Below are positions 44,101-54,180 of a DNA stretch of 64,000 bases, in pieces. The stretch is from Branchiostoma floridae (lineage: Eukaryota; Chordata; Leptocardii; Amphioxiformes; Branchiostomatidae), in the NCBI RefSeq assembly GCF_000003815.2, contig NC_049984.1:15228576-15292575 (forward strand). The letters are read 5' to 3'. The notes below the pieces were generated by a model, which did no database searches, was not told the DNA's origin, and worked only from the letters and a program-made list of their open reading frames with translations. The first letter of the stretch is position 1. The number at the start of each line of letters is the position of its first letter. The position numbers and the translations under genes are program-made.

Positions 44101-44540
44101 CTTAAGTCTTAGGTCCCAATTGGAGAAAGAGACCTTGTCCGGTAGCTCATGGGCTGTTTGGTCACTTTAAGGCGTAACCCGTAACATGGCGCCATGTGAC
44201 ACCTTGTGGCTTTCGGGCCCCGGGTTGAATCAAGGTCGGACTTAAAATAAACCCGGGGCACGGTAACTAATATAAAGACGCCGTGACCTATAGCTACCGA
44301 TAAGAAACTCCGAGGGGTATTCGCCGGTATATGGCAGTCCACTGGGGAACATTTGTGGTTTAAGAGCCCGGCCCTACATACCTGATGGTCACCGGTGCTA
44401 TTGGGACCTAAACCTAAGCCTATGTGAAGGAAAACAAGTCCCAGATGGGGCATAGGGTAAAGTAGAGGACGCTTCGCAGTCTGGTTCGAGCGGGAGCTCA
44501 ACATAGGTAAAGGTACCTGTCTCAATCTAATTTTAGAGGG
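44101..44540. other. Intergenic, moderately GC-rich, unidentified
   Basis: A 138-codon ORF on the minus strand (44109-44525) has no known domain. The sequence looks repeat-like but I see no second copy in the window. Confidence 0.25.
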
Positions 44541-44549
44541 TCATTATTA

Positions 44550-44975
44550 CAATAACTTTATTGCACAACAATTGTACGAGGTACAAAGTATGGCATCTAC
44601 AACTACAGTTCTATAGATTATCTAACTAATACATGAGTTGTAGTATGGGATAAGTTTCTTACAATAATTGGAGGCTTTGATATCATTTGAGGAATTTCTA
44701 ATGTCTAAACCTTCTTTGATATGTTTTCCTATATCTGCAATGCAGGGATTGTCACATGTCATGATGTATTTGAATTTGCACTTCAGGTCCATTGAGATAA
44801 ATCCTTGTGCATAAGATGACAGCCTTGTGTACAGAGAATTTCGTATATCAGAATATTTGGGACATACAATCATAAAGTGATATTCGTCTTCAATTTACTC
44901 TGGACAGAATGGACAAACCCTCTGGTCGACAGGGATTTTTTTGGAATCTCCCGGTTTCTATATTTATTAGCGTGC
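44550..44975 (-). pseudogene. CR1-like non-LTR retrotransposon, 3' end of ORF2 (broken)
   Basis: Minus-strand reading gives IETGRF, then in another frame DQRVCPFCPE, an in-frame stop, IEDEYHFMIVCPKYSDIRNS and about 70 more residues. The C-x2-C..H-x4-C pattern after RVC is the C-terminal zinc knuckle of CR1/L2-type reverse transcriptase ORFs. The frame change near 44935 (at a run of T) and the stop show that it is dead. The 3' part (TTGTACAATTGTTGTGCAATAAAGTTATTG on minus, in two pieces) is the element's terminus. It is the same family as the intact tail at 50191. Confidence 0.75.
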
Positions 44976-45239
44976 ATGGTGATCTGGGAACGGAAATGTT
45001 CTGATTTGTTTTGATAGCTGTGATGATGAACTTTGTAGCATTCATGCCTTAAGAGAAATCAAGATGTGCCGCACGTACACAGATGTTATCCCTCCCCATG
45101 GTGTATGTCTGTAAATGAAAGAGCTGCGTATTACATGTATGAACGGACTCCGTACTCACATACGTCTACGGCACATCATAAATATTTCATTTGGGGCCGT
45201 ACTTATGTCGTAATAAGTAAATAAATTACACCGTTCCCC

Positions 45240-45365
45240 ATGGTATAATGATGGATAGATAGATAGACAGACATACAGATGTATGGATAGATAGATAGAT
45301 GGATAGATATGCACAGATGGGTGGATGGATAGATAAATAGATGGATAGACCGATAAATAGATACA
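45240..45365. repeat. Degenerate (GATA)n microsatellite
   Basis: GATAGATAGATAGACAGACA and GGATAGATAGATAGATGGAT runs with frequent GATG, CAGA and AAAT variants. Confidence 0.9.
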
Positions 45366-45432
45366 ATGTACTTTCTATTCACTTGATATTCCTTAGATGG
45401 TCCAATTGAAGCACGTTATATCTTGCAGTTGA

Positions 45433-45960
45433 CAATAAATGTCCCTAAGGTTTACAGTTTTTGGTGATTTTAGGACTGACATGTGTTGTAAGTAGTAGAT
45501 AAATTATTTTACTTACCTATTCTTTACAGAAAGTATCACTCTATCAGTAAGGTAGTAAGCAATAAATGTCCCTAAGGTTTAGAGTTTTCGGTGATTTTTA
45601 GGACCTCACATGTGTTGTACGTAGTAGATAAATAGTTTTACTCGCCTATTCTTTACACAAAGCACCTCTCTATCAGTAAGGCCGTAAGCAATAAATTTCC
45701 TTAAGGTTAAGTGTTTTGGTGATTTTAGGACCTTACATGTGCATGTGTTGTAAGTAGTAGCTTATTACTCGCCTATTCAAAGCACCTCTCAATCAGTAAG
45801 GTCGTAAGCAATAAATGTCCCTAAGTTTTAGAATTTGGGGTGATTTTCGGACCTTACATGTGTTGTAAGGAGTAGATAAATGATTTTACTCACCTATTCT
45901 TTAAACAGAGAACCTCTCTATCAGTAAGGTAGTAAGCAATAAATGCCTCTAACTGCTTTT
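45433..45960 (+). repeat. Tandem repeat of ~128 bp, four to five units
   Basis: AATAAATGTCCCTAAGGTTT starts units at 45433, 45561, 45690 and 45810, and a truncated fifth at 45938. Each contains GGTGATTTTAGGAC, ACATGTGTTGTAAGTAGTAG, CACCTATTCTTTA and CTCTATCAGTAAGGTAGTAA. Confidence 0.92.
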
Positions 45961-46094
45961 AGTGATCTTTCAATGCGCTATGTTCAGTCGTTAAAGTGCA
46001 AAGTTAGTGCACTCAGATAACTACATCAATCTCAGCGATCTATCTGCAAAAACCTCATCAGTCTGGGTCGTCTGTTAACTACGTTTGGTTGATC

Positions 46095-46380
46095 ATAGAT
46101 TACGATTTGTGGAACGTGTGGCGCAATCGGCAAGGTGTTCGACCCAGACCCCAGAGGTAACGGGTTCGAAACCGCTGATGTGTCAACGATCATATGTCCT
46201 TGGGAAATGCACTTTACACGACTTTCCCCACTTAACTAAGGAGAAAATGAGGAAGCTTCGGTTAGGGGCCGTTCCTTGGATAGGACATTAAATGGAGGTC
46301 CCGTGTTTGAGGATAGAGAGCCACACCCCAAGCACGTTAAAGAACCCCCACACGTGCGATGGTGCGGTGTGCGATGATGT
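46095..46380 (+). repeat. tRNA-derived SINE, fullest copy
   Basis: A box TGGCGCAATCGG (46119-46130) and exact B-box consensus GGTTCGAAACC (46163-46173), then CCTTGGGAAATGCACTTTAC, ACGACTTTCCCCACTTAACT, and a 3' domain TTAAATGGAGGTCCCGTGTT, AGCCACACCCCAAGCACGTT, AAAGAACCCCCACAC. Head and body are shared with 20530-20760, and the 3' domain with 5040-5130. A Pol III promoter may still work. Confidence 0.85.
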
Positions 46381-46639
46381 CTTTCAGTCTATAATTAGTG
46401 ATTCTCTACAAATTACCTGGAAGAATAGTGACATACCAGTCACTAATGGAGATCTATATCAAACCAAACTAACCAACCAATCAACTAAGTGACTGTGTTA
46501 TCGAAGGTCCTGTCGATTTCACGTGAACTGTTGATTGGTTGAGCTTAGATTACGAAACCAAAATCGAGTGAGACTGGTACCAATGATAACGCATGCCTTG
46601 ACGAGGACGGCATTGAGGAACGTAACGATTTAAGATTAC

Positions 46640-46930
46640 TGCAGGAACTAGGCTCAATACTGCTCGGCCAACCGGTACTACCTATTTTACCAAGAATATT
46701 GCGTTTGGCAGGGCACGTGGTGCGCCACGAGGAAATGTCAGGAGAGGTCTTGCTTTGGGAACCAATAAAGCCGCGCAGGCGTGACCGCCCTTTTGTCACA
46801 CTCAGGAAGCTACTGCTGGAGGATACATGTTTGCAGGCCAACGAGCTCCGTGCAATCATGCTGGACAGGAACATGTGGACACGCTGGTGTCACCTCTCCG
46901 AGGAAGAACTGAACTGAACTGAACTGATTG
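46640..46930 (+). pseudogene. RTE-like non-LTR retrotransposon, ORF2 C-terminus and tail
   Basis: Open reading ending at 46917 contains ILRLAGHVVRHEEMSGEVLLW, EPIKPRRRDRPFVTLRKLLLE, DTCL and IMLDRNMWTRW. This is the GHVxR / LLWEP / R-x-RP-x-x-T / DR-x-xW C-terminal signature seen also at 9265. The ORF runs into CTGAACTGAACTGAACTGAT, a short tandem tail typical of such elements. Upstream sequence is 5'-truncated. Confidence 0.75.
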
Positions 46931-48850
46931 CGCATGAAACTTGTGGCTTTGCCGCAAAGTGAGAGCTTCAGCATTCGATGATACATGTCTTTTGTGTTGG
47001 ACAGGTATGCCAGAGACATCGCACTTGCCGCACCATACGATATTCCCGGCATAAGAATCTGGAACATATGCTGAAAATCGCGAATCAGTGCCCCCCTCCC
47101 CCCCCAAAAAAGAAATAACCACTGCCGTTCGTAAAAGGATGCAGGCTTCGAATGATGCAATGATCGACTTCTGAATGACCAAACATTCGCAGATCCCTCA
47201 GCAAAATTATTTGATAAAGAACTATTATTTTACTTATTATGCCCTCTACTGTCTTTTAAATCTTGAAGCTTATTCCAACTGGTTCACACAAATCCACCTT
47301 TGGTCGTTGTACGATCGCTCTATGATGGCAGAGTCATCCTATATAGATTAAAATGTAAAATACTGCTTGACTTTTGGAAAGGAGTATGGAAGTAAAAAAA
47401 AAACGTATTGCCTTAGCCACTACTGTTGTAACATCTGTACATGCCCAGCTGTGTGGCCCAATGGCTAAGGAAACGTAGATGTTTTTATGTCACAAAATGT
47501 GTTTATGATACATCAGATTGCTTTTGTCCTTTTAAATGTTATTCAATGTTGCCTTCCACCCAGGTAGAATTTTTCTTGGTTTAACGATCGAGTGTTTCGG
47601 CCTGATACCAACGATTCTTAACTTTGTTCGTAGTGATTTCCTAATCTTCAGTTGGTTGATAGCCAACTTGAACATTCGTGGCAACCGCTCACCATGATTT
47701 TATGGACTGGTAATGCACGGTGAGGGTAAATTCATCTAATCCTCTAATAGATTGGAAACTTGATTCAAGTGATAAACTTATTTCAGAGAAGATAATGGGG
47801 TATCATCAGACATACCTCTGGCATACACATTCTGTACAAGTGGATTAAGATTTATGCTTAAGTTCAGCTGTCAAATTTTCTTTCTAATTAAGTCTGGCGA
47901 AGACCTAATTTGCAGAATAGATAAGGAAATACTTTAAATCCGTAGTGGAGAATGATGTGAAATTTCATCCTTGTGACATTTGGAAGAAAAGTAAATTTGA
48001 ATATTACGACATATAAATGACATGCAAATCAGGGCATCATTTACATGATTTATGAGCAAACGCTGTAGTAGCCTCCTTTGTTGAGATGAGACTTTCATGC
48101 TTTGAACAACTTGTTTTGGTCTGGGTCTGTGTCTGTGTCTCCAAAATCATAAATCAAGGTTTTATGGATTAGTATCACATTTGGCATGTCCTTAGTTAAA
48201 GATGGTATCAAACACATTAGGCACACCGCAAACACCATTATTACTTCTAAACGTCCTTGTGTAAGTATAGATTTAAAAGTATGTCAATGATCAGTAACAA
48301 GAACATGCTTTTAGACTTTCAATTCATGAATACATCATGCAACCGTTCTTCGGTGCTCAGCAATACGGACACAAACTCCAACCCGGGTTGTGACTATGAT
48401 GTTATACCAGTAGGCTGATTTCGATTCCCGAGGACGACTTTTTATGGCTTCCAAAATGGCTTCGCGCTGTTATTGTCTTGGGACACTCAGCAAAGGCAAC
48501 ATTCTGGTTGGTAAAAGCGTGAAAGATCAATTGAGACGGAATGGACGATAAAAACCATCGGGGATAGGGAGCTCGCGTCCCGCTGGAATTTTTGGTCGGT
48601 TCCGCGGCTTTAGTTCCCCGATGTGCAGGTGGACGCGGGTGAATGCATAAAAGTACTCCCGTGCTTTGTTCTGGTCTAGAACACAAATCTAGCTAAAAGC
48701 ACCGGCAGGACCGACGGTTGGAACACAAGCGTTGCGGAGAGTGGTCTGTAGCATCCCGACTTGAATATCAATCACAAGGCGGTGACTTCTGTTTTAGAGA
48801 ACAAGGACTTTCAGAAGCGATCCGCCGTCCCCGAAGAGAAGGGAATGTCT
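46931..48850. other. Intergenic, nothing firm
   Basis: GCCTTAGCCACT (47411) and its complement (47464) form a small hairpin. 48080-48200 weakly resembles the dispersed GTCTGTGTCTGTGTCTCC family. The minus ORF at 48402-48686 has no known domain. Confidence 0.35.
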
Positions 48851-49073
48851 CTTTACCTGGTGTACGGATGATTGGTCAAGCTCTGTTCGGGATAGATGAA
48901 GCTCACGCCAGGGTAAATCATTCGCACCCTGTAGAAGTTTAATTAGCCATACCGCGGGAAACTTCTACCGCGTAAAAACCTTACCGGGAGCGAAAGATTA
49001 CCTCGGCGGCAAAAAGCTTCACCTGCCCCGAAGACAGTCTGGCCAATCCACGGTAGATTGTATACCAGATTAT
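48851..49073. mobile_element. MITE related to 22871-23150, decayed copy
   Basis: TTACCTGGTGTACGG start, GATGAAGCTCACGCCAGGGT, ACCTTACCGGGAGCGAAAGA, TTACCTCGGCGGCAAAAAGC and TCTGGCCAATCCACGGTAGA follow the order of copy 1 (GTGAAGCTCCCAGCCGCCAG, CTACCGGGTGTGAAAGATTA, CCCCGGCGGTGGAAAG, CCTGGCCAATCCACGGTAGA). Ends are eroded. Confidence 0.75.
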
Positions 49074-49650
49074 TAATTCGTGTCCTAGATATAGGGTCAA
49101 GGACGCAGTCTTTGCCCTCCTGCTTGCTTGCTTATGTCGGATCCTATCACGGAGTGATCATTAAACATTGTACAGTATACCCAGGGGCTACAGTAATACT
49201 GTAATTTAATTTCTATCCTTTCAGAAAAGGGTAAAAAGGTTCTAATCGTATAATGAGGCAATCAATGTACAAACTAGGACAGCAATACACAGGAGACAGT
49301 TTCCTTAAGTAATGACATTTCTATTCATCACAGATCGTCACTAAGTCGGCTTCAAACTTTATGTCTGACGCTGTTAGATGACCCAAAGTTGGACTGAATA
49401 CAAAACTATATTAAATAGGAGATCACCTACGCCCTGCATGGACTAGACGTAATTTGTGATATAATAAGTTTGTTGATGAATTTATTGCAAATTCTTGCCC
49501 GAGGGCTAATTGTAAGTAGCATGAAGGAGTCGGAAAGATAGTGAGAAAAATAGCATGTGTCTACGTAGCTATAGATCGAAAAAAGCTGACTGTAAATTCT
49601 AGCCTATTAGGTTTGGCTTCTTTTTCTGAGACAGTGGACGACAAAGTTGC

Positions 49651-49836
49651 GTAGGTGAAGGTTAGACATCCAGGTAATAAGATATGCGTACATCAAATAG
49701 CAATTACTCAAGCAACTGGATATTATGATTTTTGAAATGGTCAGACGTTTCAGATAACAGCCGTTTCCTTTCGTCATATGCAGTGACACTGTCCAAAATC
49801 ATATCCAGTTGCTTGAGTAATTGCTAATTGGCGTAA
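49651..49836. mobile_element. Foldback repeat, GTGAAGGTTAGACATCC family, copy 3
   Basis: GTGAAGGTTAGACATCCAGG, inverted arms AGCAATTACTCAAGCAACTG / CAGTTGCTTGAGTAATTGCT, and GTCAGACGTTTCAGATAACA in between. Same layout as 7110-7276. Confidence 0.75.
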
Positions 49837-50190
49837 TGGAAGGTGAAGGATCACACATTTCCCGTGATGTGTGGATTTTGTGATGTTGAGTAAGGAGAAG
49901 CTTAAAATTTGGGTAGTTATGTTAACGTTAAGATGAGCACTTCAGTAGACAAAGAGTACACTACCTACCAGGGGAGACTACATAATGATTTTCTTTTTGT
50001 CTGTAAACGAGAAGAAATTAGATTGGAATTCAATGGTCCCTTTAAATCTATAAAGAGCTCGTATCTTTTATGACCGCAGAAGGGGCAGTTTGAAATAAAA
50101 TGTTTCGTCTTTCGACATATTTGATATGATAAAATAACATACAGGAAGAACTTTCTCTTTGTAATAATGACTGATACTTCTATCCTTTAG

Positions 50191-50672
50191 ATAATCCTAC
50201 CTAGAGGAGCTCCGGGTTGCGCAAATAAACGTGCTCGTCAGACTATCAGAATCAGTTGCCACCGACTGCGAATTGAATCAGGAAGGCACAACCGCACTCC
50301 TCTAGAACAAAGAGTCTGCCAATTTTGTACCTCAAACATGGTAGAAGATGAAGTGCACTTCACTGTTGATTGCGTTATGTATGCGAATGATAGAAATACT
50401 GTATTTAGTTATATAGAAAGTAGATTCCCTCATTTTAGACACATGAGTAGCACTGAAAAGTTTATATTTCTCATGCGTTTTGACAAACCGACAATAGCGA
50501 AACCCATACAGTCCTACATTTTTACTATTACCAAGAAGCGAGAAGAAGCCGAACTTTTGTATTAGACTAGATTTGTGACACTTTTATATGTATATATCCT
50601 GACTTGTTGTGACCTGTACTTAGCTCGGTTGGGCAAAATTGTACAATAAAGGTCTTCATTCATTCACCAATA
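50191..50672 (+). pseudogene. CR1-like non-LTR retrotransposon, 3' end of ORF2 with 3' UTR
   Basis: Open from after TAG at 50188 to the stop ending at 50565. It reads ARQTIRISCHRLRIESGRHN, TPLEQRVCQFC, VEDEVHFTVDCVMYANDR and a charged end KKREEAELLY. IESGR, RVCxFC, DExHF and C form the C-terminal zinc-knuckle region of CR1/L2-like ORF2. The UTR ends GGGCAAAATTGTACAATAAA, then GGTCTTCATTCATTCACC, a short CATT repeat as in CR1/L2 tails. It is 5'-truncated, the common outcome of target-primed integration. Confidence 0.8.
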
Positions 50673-50821
50673 ATACAGGAGCGAACCAGGGCTACAATGG
50701 AGTGGATACCAGGCTAATATGTAGCCATTACAACAACAAAAAAAGACATTTTTTTTCAACATCACTCCAAGATATTTTGCTCAGTAATATTGTCGTTCAA
50801 TGATACTTTAAATGACAAAGT

Positions 50822-51925
50822 TTACCTGCTACTTAGGGCGAGGATGTCATCGGTCTGGTTGCAGCAAAAGAGTTGCTTGAAGCTCTGACGAAAGTTTTTG
50901 CCCAGAAAACTGTAGAGCATCGGATTCACGCAGCTATTGGCAAAGGCAAGCACATTGAAACTTAGGGCCACGTTCTGGACAATGTTTGCGGTCTTGGGGT
51001 CGGAGAACATGACTTTAGGATCGATGAGAAGCCGTGAGATGGCGAAGAGGTGGTAGGGAAGCCAGCAGACGACGAAGACGATGACTACCACGAGGACTAG
51101 GACGGTGAGTCGGCGGCGGGAGGCTTGGGAAGACGCGCTACAGCGGAGCTGGAGGGACGGCTGGTCGCTACGGCGGAGACACACGAGTATCGCCCAGTAG
51201 CAAACGATAATGACCGTCACCGGAATCGCAAACCCTATGACGAAGGAAAACACCGTGGCCAGTTGTTCCACATATTGGTTCGGCCAGTCTAGGATGCACT
51301 GAAGCTTCTGCTGCTGCTCTTCTAGGGTGTTGGCGAAGATGATGTACGGTAAGTCCATGAGCAGGCCCCCGGTCCAAACGGCCAGGCAGGCCCACTTGCA
51401 GCGCCGAATCGTCCGGTACTTTCTGGACTTTAACGGGTGGACCATGGCGTGGTAGCGGTCGATACTGAGCGTCATTAGGAAGAGAAAAGACGCGAAGCCA
51501 TTCAGGTTGGAGGCCCCCACCACGACCTTGCACATGACGCCACCAAAGGGCCAGTAACCCAAAAACACGTTTGTGGTCAGAAATGGCAGAATGCAGAGTA
51601 GGCAGAGGTCGGCAATGGCTAGATTCAGAATGTACATATTAGCCACGCTTCGCATTTTGTGGTATTTCAGTATGACGGTAATGACCACAAAATTACCGAA
51701 GAGGCCCACAACAAAAATCACAGAATAGAATACCGGTAGAACGACGTCAGTCACCGGGCCGGGAAGGTGACCAAGGCCGGTTACGTTCTTTTCCGGATCG
51801 GCAAAGTCGTCGTCGATGTCCGTACTGTTTTCATCCATGTTGCCGAACCTGGTATGGTTTTCAGGAACGCCAAAGATTTTTCCTACGTATCTCATCATCG
51901 CAAATTTCTCAATTTGTAACGGCAT
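50822..51925 (-). CDS. Class A peptide GPCR, somatostatin/opioid/galanin-receptor-like
   Basis: Single-exon, 367-codon ORF with seven hydrophobic segments: TM1 ~58-84 (GN, N78), TM2 ~94-118 (LAIAD, D106), TM3 from C132, DRY 156-158, TM4 ~178-198, TM5 ~221-247 (P235), TM6 ~273-297 (CWLP 287-290), TM7 ~316-340 (NPMLY 334-338). C132 and C210 can form the usual disulfide; C354-C355 are likely palmitoylated. N23, N33 and N47 are glycosylation sequons. FANSCVNPMLYSFLGKNFRQ and MYILNLAIADL closely follow somatostatin receptors. Unlike those, position 3.32 is S139, not Asp. The downstream Met30 (51836-51838, context AACATGG) is a stronger start than Met1, giving 338 residues. An AGCAG/GTAAAC donor-like site overlaps the stop, so a further 3' exon is possible. 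Expected role: Gi/o-coupled plasma-membrane receptor for an unknown ligand. Confidence 0.93.
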   Translation of the reverse strand: MPLQIEKFAMMRYVGKIFGVPENHTRFGNMDENSTDIDDDFADPEKNVTGLGHLPGPVTDVVLPVFYSVIFVVGLFGNFVVITVILKYHKMRSVANMYILNLAIADLCLLCILPFLTTNVFLGYWPFGGVMCKVVVGASNLNGFASFLFLMTLSIDRYHAMVHPLKSRKYRTIRRCKWACLAVWTGGLLMDLPYIIFANTLEEQQQKLQCILDWPNQYVEQLATVFSFVIGFAIPVTVIIVCYWAILVCLRRSDQPSLQLRCSASSQASRRRLTVLVLVVVIVFVVCWLPYHLFAISRLLIDPKVMFSDPKTANIVQNVALSFNVLAFANSCVNPMLYSFLGKNFRQSFKQLFCCNQTDDILALSSR

Positions 51926-52188
51926 CAGCTACTAAAGCCTCCCCGCCATCCTCGGATAACGGTGCGGTACGGAATGGTGCGTACACTCCGAACTCATCTA
52001 CCCAAGCCTGTGGTTGCCACGCCTGCCAACTCCTGTACTTATAACACAGCGTCAGTAGTCCGGACTCCGACGCAGGTACCACGTCATCACTTCCATCTAC
52101 TAGTCGATGCAAAATTCCTCCTCCTAAGCCGAAGTTGATTGCACTGTCAGCGCCACCGGTGGTGAATTTGTACCTGCCTAACGTACCG

Positions 52189-52195
52189 TTTTATA
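52189..52195 (-). promoter_or_regulatory. Possible TATA box of the GPCR gene
   Basis: TATAAAA on the minus strand, about 265 bp before Met1 and 350 bp before Met30. Position is compatible with a short intronless 5' UTR. A 67-codon upstream ORF (52112-51909) lies in between in another frame and overlaps Met1, which also favours Met30 or a regulated start. Confidence 0.4.
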
Positions 52196-52199
52196 AGGC

Positions 52200-53530
52200 G
52201 TTTTTTAGGACACCTGGAGCGATGATAATCCTTCTTAAGGACGAGAACTTTCTATTAGAAGGAAAGGAATGATCTGGATGATAAATGTTTTCAAGGCCGA
52301 CCGCCGGGCGCATCCGCTATTATCATGTAAAGCGGGACGTGCTTTCATCGTCAGTGATATTGACTGGAGTGGATTTGGATGACTTGGTATATTTACGCGT
52401 CATTGATTTGGAAGAGAGATTAGGGATCAAAAAAAGGAACTCCATAAAAATGAACTTAGAGAATAATCCCAGCCATACCATCTGGGGCAATTAAGCTCTT
52501 ACCGCAAATATCTGGCTTGTTGCGACAGTTGCTCAAACGGAAAATTTAAATAGCGGGTCTACAATTAATATAGATTTCAACGTCAGGCTAAGAAAAAAAT
52601 GAGTGAACGCTTCGGAACGCCCAACGCATATGGGCCTGTGTAAACCCAATAGAGATATGAAAATTTGTACAATCTGAAGAATAGATTCAATAAAGGAACA
52701 TCGTATATTCAAGAACTGTAATATCTGTGGGAGTAAATATGAATCATAGGCATATATATCATGAGAGAAATGGTGGCTTACACAGTTGGGGCAGGTTTTT
52801 ATTGAACTCGCAAAGAGTAATTAATGAGTACGTCATGCATGGAAATCGCCAACTAAGAAGATTAGCATAGAAAAAACGAAATAATTATGAAATATGGTTG
52901 ACGTAGAATCGATTAAAGAGCTTACGTATGCACCATATAAGAAGACAGGCACTGATTTATAAAAATATTCACCAGTGGAAATTAAAGAATATTGAGAAGA
53001 AATGGACCAAGAAAATTAAGATGGAATTTTCTCGTGTTCTCTTGGAAACTCATAATATCAAATTCATCAACACGATAAAACTATTAACGAAAGAAATCTA
53101 AAGCACTTGATTGCTTTACGAATAGGTATGCTGTTTCAGTTTCTATCATGCACATTGAATGGATGTTGCTGTTGCTATCTATTCTTGTTAAACAGACAGC
53201 GAAGCCTTGCCTCATCCCCCAGCGTCTCATCTAAATTCCCAGACATTTTTCAGACGATCGCTTAAGGGAAGGTGAATGACGATCGCTTAAGGGAATGGAC
53301 GGCATAATAGGCTTTTAAGATTTAAAAAGTTTCACTCTTAACGCACACAGCCCGCACAGCTTTCTTTCTCCCGGACAGACAGAATAATGATTGCTCTATG
53401 TTCTCAGAGGTGATATTACCAGCCCGCAGCTGAACGCACTTGGTGACGCATGTGCTTCTGTTGAGGTTTCGGCTTGGATCACTTCTGTCCGGCAGGTGGC
53501 ATAGTCGTGCGTGGATAACGTAATTGGTTA
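52200..53530. other. Intergenic, AT-rich, nothing recognised
   Basis: No ORF with a known domain and no clear repeat edges. CGATCGCTTAAGGGAA is duplicated at 53254 and 53281. Confidence 0.4.
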
Positions 53531-53539
53531 CTTCACATG

Positions 53540-54180
53540 GTCTACTCCTGAACCTTGTCTGATGTGTCTCCATTGTGCCCCATCTATTGTATCTCCCCTG
53601 AGCTCTGTCTAATGTGTCTTCTCCGAGCTCTGTCTGATGTGTCTCCCTTGTGTCCCGTCCCAGTCTTGACCAACCTTGCACTTGGTCCACTTCTTGTGGG
53701 TGTGGCTCATGTGTGGCTTTGAGGCCGCGCTAGGCAATAGTTTTATAAGTAGTGCTACCCAGAGTATGCTTTCCATATATATATATATGACCTGTATTAT
53801 GACCTGTATTGTATGTATTGATGTTGTTGCTTGTATGTTATTGATTTGTATGTACTGGTGTCATTTTTATGTGAGGGAGGGCAACTTGTAAAGGTTGTTC
53901 GAACCTGTTTTGCCCTCCCAATCACTGTGTGATGAATTCAAATAAACAAATGATGTGTCTCCCTGAGCCCCGTTTAGTGTGTCTCCCCTGTGCCCTGTCT
54001 GATGTGTCTCCCATGAGCCCTGTCTGACGTGTCTCCCCCTGTGCCCTGTCTGATGTGTCTCCCTTGTGCCTCGCTGATGTGTCCCCCTGTTCCATTTTGA
54101 TCCTTTGTGTTGTGTCTCGTGCGTCTCCCCTCTCTGATGTGTCTCTAATGTGCCAAGTCCGATGTGTCTCTGTGTGCTGT
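53540..54180. repeat. TGATGTGTCTCCC minisatellite, split by an insertion
   Basis: Loose ~24-bp units (GTCTGATGTGTCTCCCTTGTGCCC) fill 53545-53665 and 53952-54175. The 53690-53945 interval between them has the look of a retroelement 3' UTR. Confidence 0.85.
53690..53945 (+). mobile_element. Retroelement 3' UTR-like insertion
   Basis: Contains a hairpin GAGGGAGGGCAA.. TTCGAACC.. TTGCCCTCCC (near 53872-53920) and ends GAATTCAAATAAACAAATGA, an AATAAA followed by an A-rich end. This resembles non-LTR retrotransposon tails. No coding part is preserved. Confidence 0.5.

Noticed and set aside
46095-46180. Functional tRNA gene
   Set aside because: Exact B box, but continues into a SINE body shared with another copy and has no matched acceptor stem.
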